Below, piece by piece: positions 50,646 through 58,854 of a DNA stretch of 64,000 bases. Made by a program: the position numbers and the translations under genes. Source of the stretch: an uncultured Pelagibacteraceae bacterium. Lineage in GTDB: Bacteria > Pseudomonadota > Alphaproteobacteria > Pelagibacterales > Pelagibacteraceae. Numbering within the stretch: the stretch's first letter is position 1; each line of letters begins with the position of its first letter. The stretch spans positions 62,001-126,000 of the forward strand of contig CACPOL010000001.1 in the NCBI GenBank assembly GCA_902635545.1, given 5' to 3'. Below the pieces are notes generated by a model. The model was not told where the DNA came from, made no database searches, and saw only the letters and a list, made by a program, of their open reading frames with translations.

Positions 50646-52190
50646 TTAAAAGAAGCCTAATTTTTTCTCACTGTAAGACACGTGAAGATTTTTCACTTGT
50701 CTGTAATGATTTAACATCATCTTGTGAGTTTCTCTTCCAATACCAGATTGTTTGTAACCACCGAAGGCAGCATGAGCAGGATATGCATGATAACAGTTTG
50801 TCCAAACTCTACCAGCTTGTATCTCTCTTCCCATTCTGTAAGCGATATTACCATTTCTAGTCCAAACACCTGCTCCTAAACCATAAAGAGTATCATTAGC
50901 AATTTTTAATGCTTCTGCCTCGTCTTTAAATTTAGTCACTGATACTACCGGTCCAAAAATTTCTTCTTGGAAGATACGCATTGAATTATTACCCTCAAAG
51001 ATAGTAGGTTCAATGTAATTACCTTTTTCTAAACCACTATTGATTTTAGCAACATTTCCACCACAAAGAACTTTGGCACCTTCTTTCTTACCTAAATCAA
51101 GATAAGATTTGATTTTTTCCATTTGTTCTAATGATGCTTGTGCACCGATCATTGTCTCCATTTTTAGAGGGTTGTCTTGCTTAACAGCTTTTGTTCTAGC
51201 AATAGCCTTTTCCATAAACTTATCATAGATAGACTCTTGAACCAGCACTCTACTTGGACAAGTACAAACTTCACCTTGGTTTAAAGTAAACATTGCAAAA
51301 CCTTCTAAACATTTATCAAAGAAATCATCATCTTTTGCCATGACATCTTCAAAGAAAATGTTTGGAGATTTCCCACCTAACTCTAACGTAATTGGTATCA
51401 AGTTTTGAGATGCATATTGCATAATCAAACGACCAGTTGTTGTTTCACCAGTGAAAGCAATCTTTTTGATTCTTTTTGATGACGCTAAAGGCTTTCCAGC
51501 TTCTAAACCAAAACCACTTACAACATTAACTACTCCTGGAGGTAATAAATCTCCAATTAGTTCCATAAGTAACATTATTGATGCTGGAGTTTGCTCAGCA
51601 GGTTTTAGCACTACACAGTTTCCTGCAGCTAAAGCTGGTGCAAGTTTCCAAGTTGCCATTAATAATGGGAAGTTCCAAGGTATAATTTGTCCAACTACAC
51701 CAAGTGGTTCAGGAATGTGATAAGAATATTCACTATTACTTATTTCAGCGACTGAACCTTCTTCAGCTCTAATTACTCCAGCAAAATATCTCCAATGATC
51801 TATTACTAAAGGTAAATCAGCAGCCATACATTCTCTAATTGGCTTACCATTATCTAAACATTCTGCAGTTGCTAATAAATTAAGATTTTTCTCAATTACA
51901 TCCGCAATTTTAAGAAGAATGTTTGATCTTTCCGTAATTGAAGTTTTACCCCAAGTTGGGAAAGCTGCGTGAGCTGCATCTAATGCAGCATCTACGTCTT
52001 TTTCATTTGATCGTGCAACTGAACAGATCACCTCATTTGAAATCGGAGAAGTATTATCAAAATACTTACCTGATTTTGGTTCCACAAACTTACCGTTTAT
52101 GTAGTTTCCGTATTTTGCTTTAAACGGAAATTTTACTTTCAAATGAGAAGTATCCAACACAGATGACACTTTCATTGCTTCTGCGCTCAT
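50646..52190 (-). CDS. aldehyde dehydrogenase, ExaC/AcoD (acetaldehyde) type
   Basis: A ~514-residue NAD-dependent ALDH. Landmarks are [45 protein letters not shown], the catalytic Cys in [14 protein letters not shown], and the C-terminus with [17 protein letters not shown], close to ExaC. The start is placed at 52190 ([10 protein letters not shown]), since an AGGAG box lies 8 nt before it and the length then agrees with the ~506-residue family. The open frame goes on upstream for 65 Lys/Arg-rich codons (see separate entry). Followed by a terminator and DUF779, its usual partner. Confidence 0.88.
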   Translation of the reverse strand: MSAEAMKVSSVLDTSHLKVKFPFKAKYGNYINGKFVEPKSGKYFDNTSPISNEVICSVARSNEKDVDAALDAAHAAFPTWGKTSITERSNILLKIADVIEKNLNLLATAECLDNGKPIRECMAADLPLVIDHWRYFAGVIRAEEGSVAEISNSEYSYHIPEPLGVVGQIIPWNFPLLMATWKLAPALAAGNCVVLKPAEQTPASIMLLMELIGDLLPPGVVNVVSGFGLEAGKPLASSKRIKKIAFTGETTTGRLIMQYASQNLIPITLELGGKSPNIFFEDVMAKDDDFFDKCLEGFAMFTLNQGEVCTCPSRVLVQESIYDKFMEKAIARTKAVKQDNPLKMETMIGAQASLEQMEKIKSYLDLGKKEGAKVLCGGNVAKINSGLEKGNYIEPTIFEGNNSMRIFQEEIFGPVVSVTKFKDEAEALKIANDTLYGLGAGVWTRNGNIAYRMGREIQAGRVWTNCYHAYPAHAAFGGYKQSGIGRETHKMMLNHYRQVKNLHVSYSEKKLGFF

Positions 52191-52385
52191 TTTTTTTACT
52201 CCTATTGTTTTATTTATTGTTTTTAGTTTATTATTTTTTCTAGATATTTTAGAACGCTTCTTAGTCGCAGACCTTTTTGTTACGACTTTTTTCTTCGTTT
52301 TTATTTTATTTCTAGAAGACTTGACCAATTTAGTTTTTTTCTTTTTGGTCCTTAAAACTGCTATTTTTTTTCTCTTAATAGCCAT
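52191..52385 (-). other. lysine-rich open extension before the aldehyde dehydrogenase
   Basis: The 65 codons in frame with the aldehyde dehydrogenase, beginning with an ATG at 52385, encode a chain dominated by Lys, Arg, Ser and Thr (for example KKKKTK and KKKVV), resembling a histone H1-like or nucleoid-binding tail. It is either an N-terminal extension of the enzyme or non-coding A-rich leader that happens to stay open. The well-placed AGGAG before the internal ATG favours the second reading, but a minor long form could exist. Confidence 0.4.
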
Positions 52386-52501
52386 TATTTATTAAACTAA
52401 AAAAAAAAGCATGTTTCCATTTTAAATAAACTTTATTTTCTACCAGCAATTGTAATATTACTATATCTTGTGCTTAAAAAAAAACTCATTAATATTTTTC
52501 T

Positions 52502-52747
52502 ATGAATGAAAATGAAAAAAAAGAGTTACAATCAGCTACATTTAAAAGGTTGTTAGAACACTTAGATAAAAGAAAAGATGTTCAAAATATTGACCTAATG
52601 AATTTAGCGGGATTTTGTAGAAATTGTTTGTCTAGATGGTTGAGGGAAGAAGCTGAAAAAAAAGGTTTAAATGTTTCAGACGCAGAAGCAAGAGAGCATG
52701 TTTATGGAATGCCTTATTCAGATTGGAAAGAAAAATATCAGAAATAA
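52502..52747 (+). CDS. DUF1244 family protein
   Basis: The 81 residues include VQNIDLMNLAGFCRNCLSRW (38-57) and HVYGMPYSDWKEKYQ near the end, the hallmarks of DUF1244, a small helical protein widespread in alphaproteobacteria. The two cysteines (CRNC) might bind a metal or redox partner. No enzymatic function is known to me. It is convergent with moaB, touching stop to stop at 52747/52748. Confidence 0.9.
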   Translation: MNENEKKELQSATFKRLLEHLDKRKDVQNIDLMNLAGFCRNCLSRWLREEAEKKGLNVSDAEAREHVYGMPYSDWKEKYQK

Positions 52748-53248
52748 TTATTTTTCTTTAAGCCTTGGAAATAATTCGACGAAATTACAAGGTTTATGAT
52801 TGATATCTAACTGATGTTTTAAAATTCCTTCCCAAGCATCTGTAACTCCCCCTGAAGAACCAGGCAATGCAAATATATATTTGCCATTTGATAAAATTGC
52901 ACAAGCTCTTGATTGTATTGCCGAAGTTCCGACTGATTTTAGACTCAAATTTCTAAATAATTCCCCAAACCCCACGATATGTTTGTCCGCAATCTCCTCT
53001 AAAGCTTCAGGTGTAATGTCTCTCCCAGTAAGACCTGTCCCTCCTGTTGTAATTATAACATCTACATTTTTATTTTCTAACCACTCTCTCAATATAACTA
53101 AAATATCATCTTTATTATCCTTGCAAATTTTTCTATCTAACAAATTATGATTAGCTTCTTTAATTTTTTCAACCAAAATTGCTCCTGATTTATCATTATC
53201 AAAAGTTCTAGTATCTGTTACAGTCAGTAATGCTATATTCACTTTCAT
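52748..53248 (-). CDS. moaB: molybdenum cofactor biosynthesis protein MoaB
   Basis: A 166-residue MogA/MoaB family protein (adenylylates molybdopterin before metal insertion). Visible motifs are ITTGGTGLTGRD (about 66-77), TPEALEEI and LPGSSGGVTDAWEGIL. It complements the moaA-E operon at 46157-50248, though separated from it. It faces away from the TSUP exporter gene with 12 bp between start codons. Confidence 0.9.
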   Translation of the reverse strand: MKVNIALLTVTDTRTFDNDKSGAILVEKIKEANHNLLDRKICKDNKDDILVILREWLENKNVDVIITTGGTGLTGRDITPEALEEIADKHIVGFGELFRNLSLKSVGTSAIQSRACAILSNGKYIFALPGSSGGVTDAWEGILKHQLDINHKPCNFVELFPRLKEK

Positions 53249-53260
53249 AAAATTATTTAT

Positions 53261-54007
53261 ATGATCATATTATCAATTTTATTTTTAATAACAGCAATTT
53301 TATACTCAAGTGTTGGTTTTGGCGGAGGATCAACATATTTAGCTTTATTATTAATTTGGGGTATCCCATTTTACATTTTTCCAGTAATTGCACTTGTATG
53401 TAATATAATTGTAGTTTCAGGTAATTCTTTTAATTATATTCGCGCGGGAAATCATAATTTTAAACTGTTAATACCATTTTTAATTGGTTCGGTTCCATTA
53501 GCGTTCGTAGGTGGAACTTTAATAATTGAAAAGGAATTATTTGAAATCCTACTATTTTTTGTTTTATCTTTTGCAGGAATATTATTATTAATTAAAAATA
53601 GATCTTACGAAAATAATAAAATTTTAATAAAAAAAATTTCTACATTTAATTCTTTTATAATAGGCTCTATTTTAGGGTTAATTTCAGGGATTGTTGGTAT
53701 CGGTGGTGGGATATTTTTAAGTCCAATACTTTTTTTATTAAAGGCAGATAAACCTAAAAATATATCTACCACTGCTTCATTATTTATTCTTGTAAATTCA
53801 ATTTCTGGTATTTTAGGACAATTAACAAAAGAAATAGTTTTCAATGAAATAATAATTTATTGGCCATTGTTTGTTACAGTTATGATTGGTGGTATGTTTG
53901 GCAATTATTTAAATATAAAAATTTTATCTAGTAGAATGCTAGCTATTGTAACTTCTTTATTAGTAATATTTGTTGCGTGTAGAATGGGTTTAAAGATATT
54001 TTTTTAG
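53261..54007 (+). CDS. TSUP family permease (TauE/SafE type), candidate sulfite exporter
   Basis: The 248-residue membrane protein has about eight hydrophobic segments and the two internal repeats of the TauE/SafE family: VGFGGGSTYLALLLIWG (18-34) and GIVGIGGGIFLSPIL (about 144-158). Members export sulfite or sulfoacetate, or take up sulfonates. Its neighbourhood of sulfite-oxidation and Moco genes and the tau locus favour a sulfur anion. The frame starts 12 bp from moaB on the opposite strand. Substrate inferred. Confidence 0.85.
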   Translation: MIILSILFLITAILYSSVGFGGGSTYLALLLIWGIPFYIFPVIALVCNIIVVSGNSFNYIRAGNHNFKLLIPFLIGSVPLAFVGGTLIIEKELFEILLFFVLSFAGILLLIKNRSYENNKILIKKISTFNSFIIGSILGLISGIVGIGGGIFLSPILFLLKADKPKNISTTASLFILVNSISGILGQLTKEIVFNEIIIYWPLFVTVMIGGMFGNYLNIKILSSRMLAIVTSLLVIFVACRMGLKIFF

Positions 54008-54043
54008 ATTTTAATTGATTAAATTATAATTTTGTTTATAAGG

Positions 54044-54095
54044 ACTAAGCCGATTTGATCCTATTGCGGGCATTAACTGCTAAAATGGAACTCCC
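54044..54095 (+). promoter_or_regulatory. SAM-II-type riboswitch aptamer
   Basis: The leader contains GATTTGATCCTATTGC (54052-54067), which matches the core of SAM-II aptamers, preceded by GCC (54049-54051) that can pair with GGC (54069-54071) to close the first stem. After it comes TGCTAAAATGGA (54078-54089), the SAM-II-like 3' strand whose GGA can form a pseudoknot with the loop. It lies upstream of a homocysteine methyltransferase gene, a known location for SAM riboswitches in Pelagibacter. Seen: motifs and possible pairings. Known: the class. Not tested by covariance model. Confidence 0.75.
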
Positions 54096-54110
54096 AAAAT
54101 AATCAATCTG

Positions 54111-54173
54111 CAGGTATTTGAACTATATTGTGCACCCAGCAAAAAGCTAAAGCACTAAAAAAGTGAGGCTACA
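54111..54173 (+). promoter_or_regulatory. SAM-V-type riboswitch aptamer covering the ribosome-binding site
   Basis: A second aptamer-like unit follows about 20 bp after the first: GGT (54113-54115) pairs with ACC (54134-54136) around ATTTGAACTATATTGTGC, and GTGC pairs with GCAC (about 54151-54154) within AAAGCTAAAGCACTAAAA. The repeated core ATTTGA...ATTG is shared with the first aptamer. The 3' strand reaches AAAGTGAGG at 54160-54168, which includes the GAGG ribosome-binding site before the ATG at 54174. Binding of SAM would hide it and lower translation. A tandem SAM-II/SAM-V arrangement before bhmT has been described in Pelagibacter. Confidence 0.72.
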
Positions 54174-55082
54174 ATGGATATAAATTTTTTTGAAAAAACT
54201 AGAGTTTTAGATGGTGGAATGGGACAAGAACTGCTTGCGAGAGGTATGAAGCCAAATGGAACATTATGGAGTGCTAATGCTCTTCTTCAAAAAAAATATC
54301 ATAAACTTTTATTAGACACACATATTGATTTTATTAAAGCAGGAGCTGAGGTAATTGTTACAGCTACTTTTACGACAAGAAAAACAAGACTAAAAGATAA
54401 CAACGTCGAAAATAAATTTGAATACCTTAATAAGAAAGCTGGTGAAATTGCTCAACAGGCTAAAAAAATTTATCCGAATGTTTTGGTTGCAGGAGGCCTG
54501 CCACCTCAACACTTAACTTATGAGGCTGATAAACGATCCGATGAAAAAATTAAAGATGATTTTGCTTCACAAGCAGAATTATTAAATCCTTATATAGATT
54601 TTTTTTATTTAGACGTTTTAAGTAGTGTTAAAGAATTTAAAATTGCAATAGAAAGTATAAAAAAATTCAAAAAACCTTATCTTATTGGAGCTCATATTTC
54701 AGAAGGCAAAAATTTACCAAGTGGCGAAAAAATTTCAGAAATAATAAAAAACATAAAGCATGAAAAATTGCTAGGTATCATCTTGTCTTGTATTTCTCCA
54801 GAAAATTATGAATTAAATCTAAAAGAAATAAAGAATTTAAATGTACCTTTTGGTTTTAAATTAAATGCTTTTATAAAAACAAATCCAAAACCAAATTACA
54901 CAGGTGCTTACCAAAAAAGTAAAACTGGAAATCCAAATGAATTCTTAGGAGTTCGCAATGACTTAACTCCAGAAAAAATGTCAGAATTTGCAAAAAAATT
55001 TAAAGAAGCTGGTGCTACCATATTGGGTGGTTGCTGTGAAACTAGGCCTTCTCATATTAAAGCTTTTGCATCTATCAAATAG
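54174..55082 (+). CDS. homocysteine S-methyltransferase (BhmT/MmuM type)
   Basis: A 302-residue zinc enzyme moving a methyl group to homocysteine to form methionine. The N-terminal VLDGGMGQELLARG (12-25) binds homocysteine, and the zinc ligands are a Cys in ILSCISPENY and two in GGCCETRPSH near 286. The methyl donor could be glycine betaine (BhmT) or S-methylmethionine; Pelagibacter homologues are called bhmT. The SAM riboswitches upstream give product-type feedback. If betaine is the donor, the dimethylglycine produced suits the enzyme at 12332. Its 3' end overlaps the transporter gene by 8 bp. Confidence 0.88.
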   Translation: MDINFFEKTRVLDGGMGQELLARGMKPNGTLWSANALLQKKYHKLLLDTHIDFIKAGAEVIVTATFTTRKTRLKDNNVENKFEYLNKKAGEIAQQAKKIYPNVLVAGGLPPQHLTYEADKRSDEKIKDDFASQAELLNPYIDFFYLDVLSSVKEFKIAIESIKKFKKPYLIGAHISEGKNLPSGEKISEIIKNIKHEKLLGIILSCISPENYELNLKEIKNLNVPFGFKLNAFIKTNPKPNYTGAYQKSKTGNPNEFLGVRNDLTPEKMSEFAKKFKEAGATILGGCCETRPSHIKAFASIK

Positions 55083-55962
55083 TTTTATTGTAATCTGCTT
55101 TTCTGACAAAATATATCCCTACGCAAACTGCAATTAATGAAACTAAAACTTTAGTAGTAATTAATTCTTTTAAAAAAATAAAACTTAAAATAGTTCCAAA
55201 AATTGGAATTAGATAGGAAACCTGAGATTGAAAAATTAAACCATTTTTTACTAAAATCTTAAATCTCAACAACCATGCAATTCCTGTTGAAACTAATCCT
55301 AAATATATAACAGACACTGTTGAGTCTATTCTAGGTATATTGTTCCAAGGCTTTTCAATAAAACTTACAAGAGGTATCAAGATTATAATTGCCCAAATCA
55401 AAATTGAACCAGTTACATTCTCATTTTTTTTCTTACTTATCTTTAAAGTTAATACACCACCAATAACATAACATGTGGATCCCAGAAGAATTAATAAAGC
55501 AGAAATAAAATTATTTTTATCAATTAAAAGGTTATCAGAAAATAAATAGATGATACCAGAGAAACCAATCAAGATTCCAAGAGTTTTTATAAAATTAAAT
55601 TTTTCGTTTGTTGTATAAAAATGACCCAAAATAGTAGAGCTTAATGGCGTAGTAGACATTAATATTGCTGCTAAATTACTTTGAACAGATTGTACCCCGT
55701 AAGCAATTAAAAAAAAAGGTGCAACTAAATTTATAAAGCCAATCATTGCAAACCAATGCCAATCTTTTGAAAAAGCTTCAATTTTAATTTTTTTAAAATA
55801 ACACAGTAGTAAAACAGGTATTGCTCCAAAAAAAACTCTTAAAAAAGCTATTGTGATAGGTCCATAAGAATATGTTGCTATCTTTATATTAAAGAAGGCC
55901 GAAGCCCAAATTAATGCTAAAATTACAAGTAAAAGATAATCAATAAATTTTGGTTTTATCAT
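55075..55962 (-). CDS. EamA/DMT-family transporter
   Basis: The 295 residues form ten hydrophobic segments in two EamA repeats (first beginning LALIWASAFFNIKIA at 15-29, second with LLGSTCYVIGGVLTLKISKKK). The C-terminus is basic. Such proteins export or import amino acids, nucleotides and other small metabolites, with the substrate rarely predictable. It follows the YbaK gene with a 4 bp overlap and converges with the homocysteine methyltransferase gene (8 bp overlap). Confidence 0.9.
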   Translation of the reverse strand: MIKPKFIDYLLLVILALIWASAFFNIKIATYSYGPITIAFLRVFFGAIPVLLLCYFKKIKIEAFSKDWHWFAMIGFINLVAPFFLIAYGVQSVQSNLAAILMSTTPLSSTILGHFYTTNEKFNFIKTLGILIGFSGIIYLFSDNLLIDKNNFISALLILLGSTCYVIGGVLTLKISKKKNENVTGSILIWAIIILIPLVSFIEKPWNNIPRIDSTVSVIYLGLVSTGIAWLLRFKILVKNGLIFQSQVSYLIPIFGTILSFIFLKELITTKVLVSLIAVCVGIYFVRKADYNKTI

Positions 55963-56438
55963 TCAATTATATCTTCCTCCAAAGCATTAGTAATTTTTTT
56001 TAAATTTTCATAATTAATCTTAAATACACAATTAGGATGTCCAGCTGCTGCAAATAAATCAGTAAATCTGCTTAATGAATTATCAATAAAAATTTTCATT
56101 GACATTAAATGGCCTACTGGGGAAACACCACCAATTGTATATCCAGTTTGAGTTTTTACTTCTTCTGGTGAGGCCATACATAAATCTTTTTTACCAGTAA
56201 TTTTTTTTAGTTTATTCAATGAACATCTTTTATCACCGGAGACTAAACATAAAAAAAAATTGTCTTCAAATCTGAATACTAAACTCTTAACTATAGCACC
56301 TGCCTCACATTTCAAAGATTTAGCGGCGTCAGTTGCTGTTCGAGCAGAACTATCAAGAATAATTACATCTAAATTTTCATCAAATTTCTTAATTGCCTTT
56401 TTCGCTCTTTTCACCGCTTCTTTACTTAATAAACTCAT
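55959..56438 (-). CDS. YbaK/EbsC-family aminoacyl-tRNA deacylase
   Basis: A 159-residue trans-editing protein of the ProX/YbaK family, which hydrolyses mischarged tRNA, typically Cys- or Ala-tRNA-Pro. The catalytic Lys is in GAIVKSLVFRFE (about 47-58), and the GGVSPVGH motif (about 114-121) forms the substrate pocket. It is the first gene of a pair with the EamA transporter (4 bp overlap). Confidence 0.87.
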   Translation of the reverse strand: MSLLSKEAVKRAKKAIKKFDENLDVIILDSSARTATDAAKSLKCEAGAIVKSLVFRFEDNFFLCLVSGDKRCSLNKLKKITGKKDLCMASPEEVKTQTGYTIGGVSPVGHLMSMKIFIDNSLSRFTDLFAAAGHPNCVFKINYENLKKITNALEEDIIE

Positions 56439-56576
56439 TATTCAACTAACAATTGATTGCTAAATTTTAAATTACTAGTGTAATACACATGTAAAAAATG
56501 CATAGGAGTTATTTGTTAAATGATCAATATTTATCAAATTTAATCTGTTAGTAATGTCAAAAATTAAGGAGATATT

Positions 56577-57983
56577 ATGAGCTCGAGTAACGTTTTAAAA
56601 TATATAAAAGATAAACAAGCTGAATATGTTGATCTAAGATTTACTGATCCAAGAGGTAAACTTCAGCATTTAACAATGGATTGTTCAGCTGTTGATGCTG
56701 ATCTGTTAAACAATGGGGTTTTCTTTGATGGATCATCTATTGCTGGATGGAAAGCTATAAACGAGTCAGATATGATTTTAAAACCAGACACTTCTAGAAT
56801 GTTTATGGACCCTTTTAACTCTCACAATACTGTTGTTCTTTTTTGTGATATTTTTGATGCAATTAAAAAAACTCCTTATGAAAGAGATCCACGAGGTGTC
56901 GCAAAAAAAGCAGAGGCATATTTAAAAAAATCAGGAATTGGTGATAAAGCCTTTTTCGGACCAGAACCAGAGTTTTTTGTTTTTGATGATGTAAAAATAA
57001 AAAATGACATGAATGAATGTGGTTTCAAAATTGATAATAAAGAAGGTCCCTATAACTCAGGAACTGAATATCCAAATGGTAATATGGGTCATAGACCTCC
57101 AATTAAAGGTGGTTATTTCCCAGTTCCTCCAGTGGATAGTGAACAAGACATGAGAAGTGAATATCTAAAAAGTTTAAAAGAAGTTGGTATTAAAGTTGAA
57201 AAACATCACCACGAAGTAGCACCTAGTCAACACGAATTAGGAATGTACTTTAGTACTCTCGTTAATCAAGCGGATAACGTACAACTTTACAAATATGTTG
57301 TTCAAATGGTAACACACTCATTTGGTAAAACAGCTACATTTATGCCAAAGCCAGTTGCTGGCGATAATGGATCCGGAATGCACATTCATCAATCCATCTG
57401 GAAAGGTAGTAGTCCTGTGTTTTCAGGAAATGAATATGCTGGACTATCAAAAACTGCTCTTCATTATATAGGTGGAATTTTAAAACATGCAAAGGCTATC
57501 AATGCTTTTGCAAATTCGACAACAAATAGTTACAAAAGATTAATACCTGGATTTGAAGCTCCAGTTCTACTTGCCTATTCAGCGAGAAATAGATCAGCTT
57601 CATGTAGAATTCCAATTACTTTAAGCAAAAAGGGTGCTCGTTGTGAAATTAGATTCCCTGATGCTGCTGGAAATCCTTATTTAACATTTGCAGCAATGTT
57701 AATGGCAGGCCTAGATGGAATAAAAAATAAAATCCATCCTGGAAAATCTTTTGACAAAGATCTTTATGAATTACCGGCTGATAAAGTTAAAAGCATACCA
57801 ACTGTATGTGGATCTTTGAGAGAAGCAATGGAAAGCTTGGATAAAGATAGAGAATTTTTAACAAGAGGGGATGTATTCACAGATGACCAAATTGATGCTT
57901 ACATTGCTCTGAAATTTGATGAAATTCACAAATTCGAACATGCACCTCACCCAGTAGAGTTTGAAATGTATTACAGTAGTTAA
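56577..57983 (+). CDS. glnA: type I glutamine synthetase
   Basis: ATP-dependent ammonia assimilation into glutamine; forms dodecamers. The 468 residues carry FFDGSSIAGW (about 49-58), the metal-site GPEPEFFVF, NGSGMHIHQSIW, and RRNRSASCRIP-like substrate binding. Tyr397 in DLYELPADK is at the adenylylation site, so GlnE control is likely if that enzyme is present. A clear AAGGAG ribosome-binding site precedes the ATG. The 138 bp leader holds no feature I recognise. Its stop touches that of a small minus-strand gene. Confidence 0.97.
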   Translation: MSSSNVLKYIKDKQAEYVDLRFTDPRGKLQHLTMDCSAVDADLLNNGVFFDGSSIAGWKAINESDMILKPDTSRMFMDPFNSHNTVVLFCDIFDAIKKTPYERDPRGVAKKAEAYLKKSGIGDKAFFGPEPEFFVFDDVKIKNDMNECGFKIDNKEGPYNSGTEYPNGNMGHRPPIKGGYFPVPPVDSEQDMRSEYLKSLKEVGIKVEKHHHEVAPSQHELGMYFSTLVNQADNVQLYKYVVQMVTHSFGKTATFMPKPVAGDNGSGMHIHQSIWKGSSPVFSGNEYAGLSKTALHYIGGILKHAKAINAFANSTTNSYKRLIPGFEAPVLLAYSARNRSASCRIPITLSKKGARCEIRFPDAAGNPYLTFAAMLMAGLDGIKNKIHPGKSFDKDLYELPADKVKSIPTVCGSLREAMESLDKDREFLTRGDVFTDDQIDAYIALKFDEIHKFEHAPHPVEFEMYYSS

Positions 57984-58154
57984 TTACTGTCTAGTAGAGG
58001 CAATAGTATTCTTATTAATACCTTTTTTAACTACGTAATTTTGTGTACCGTTTGCACCAGTTTCAACTTCTTTTCTAAGATCTTTAAAAAAAGTTTTTTC
58101 TTTTAAAGAATCTTTTAAGTCTCTTACTAGATTTTTAAACTCAAATTTATTCAT
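57984..58154 (-). CDS. small basic protein, 56 residues, unknown function
   Basis: A complete ATG-to-TAA frame (56 codons) fills the gap between glnA and the suf operon. The protein reads MNKFEFKNLVRDLKDSLKEK at its start, with a helical KTFFKDLRKEVETG then a polar tail ending ASTRQ. Amino acid composition and codon use look like those of the surrounding genes. It lies 66 bp downstream of sufA on the same strand, with three TATGCA boxes (58174, 58183 and 58196) in the spacer. No family recognised, but its position against glnA with no overlap supports a real gene. Confidence 0.6.
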   Translation of the reverse strand: MNKFEFKNLVRDLKDSLKEKTFFKDLRKEVETGANGTQNYVVKKGINKNTIASTRQ

Positions 58155-58220
58155 ACATATCTTATATACTAGATATGCATTTTATGCAATACTGATATGC
58201 AACTTATGGGATAGTTAATT

Positions 58221-58556
58221 TTAATCTATTTTAAAGGACTCCCCACAGCCACATCTCTCGGTTTCATTGGGGTTATTGAACACAAAGCTTGATGAAAAAT
58301 CCTCTTTTTTATAATCCATCTCCGTCCCTAATAAATACATCACAGCAGCTGGATCTATAAAAACTTTAACACCTTTATCCTCTATAATTTCATCATTCGG
58401 TTTAACCTCTTTAGAATATTCCATAACATAAGACATACCTGCACAACCGCCTGACTTAACGGAAACTCTAACTCCTAGAGCTCCTTTTTCAGCACTAGAC
58501 ATAATTTCCTTAATTCTGATAGCTGCATTATCACTTAGTTTAATTATTGGGTTCAT
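58221..58556 (-). CDS. sufA: A-type iron-sulfur cluster carrier
   Basis: A 111-residue carrier with the three cluster cysteines: one in GGCAGMSYVM and two in RCGCGESF at the end. It transfers clusters from the SufBCD scaffold to target proteins. The start at 58556 (MNPIIKLSDNAAIRI) is chosen because the stop of sufT overlaps it by one base and the in-frame ATG at 58619 lies inside sufT. It is the last gene of the suf operon. Confidence 0.9.
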   Translation of the reverse strand: MNPIIKLSDNAAIRIKEIMSSAEKGALGVRVSVKSGGCAGMSYVMEYSKEVKPNDEIIEDKGVKVFIDPAAVMYLLGTEMDYKKEDFSSSFVFNNPNETERCGCGESFKID

Positions 58557-58852
58557 TATAAATTTAACTCCAATTTTGCAGCATCTGACATCATATCTTT
58601 GGTCCAAGGAGGATCCCAAACTAGTTGAAGATCAACATCATCTATTTCTTCTACTTGCATGGCTCCTTCTTTAACTTCTTTAGGTAAACTTTCTGCAACT
58701 GGACAATTTGGTGTGGTCAATGTCATCTTTATTTCTGCTTTACGGCCATCCACTTTTATATCATAAATTAAACCAAGTTCATAAATGTTAACTGGCAATT
58801 CAGGATCATAAATTTTTCTGATTTCCTTAATTATTTTATCTTTTATATCCAT
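58556..58852 (-). CDS. sufT: SufT/MIP18-family (DUF59) Fe-S assembly factor
   Basis: The 98 residues have the DUF59 fold, with the start DIKDKIIKEIRKIYDPELPV (2-21) and TLTTPNCPVAESLPKEV, which includes the single conserved Cys, and a final LVWDPPWTKDMMSD segment typical of alphaproteobacterial SufT. It assists Fe-S maturation under iron-limited conditions in other bacteria. Overlaps sufA by 1 bp and follows the scaffold gene by 2 bp. Confidence 0.9.
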   Translation of the reverse strand: MDIKDKIIKEIRKIYDPELPVNIYELGLIYDIKVDGRKAEIKMTLTTPNCPVAESLPKEVKEGAMQVEEIDDVDLQLVWDPPWTKDMMSDAAKLELNL

Positions 58853-58854
58853 AA

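Noticed and set aside
56439-56576. glnA leader as a possible riboswitch
   Set aside because: No recognisable glutamine-type or glnA-type RNA motif is visible. Only an ordinary ribosome-binding site and AT-rich sequence were found.
58557-58619. N-terminal extension of sufA from the ATG at 58619
   Set aside because: It would read through sufT in another frame. The ATG at 58556 matches the family start and couples to the sufT stop.
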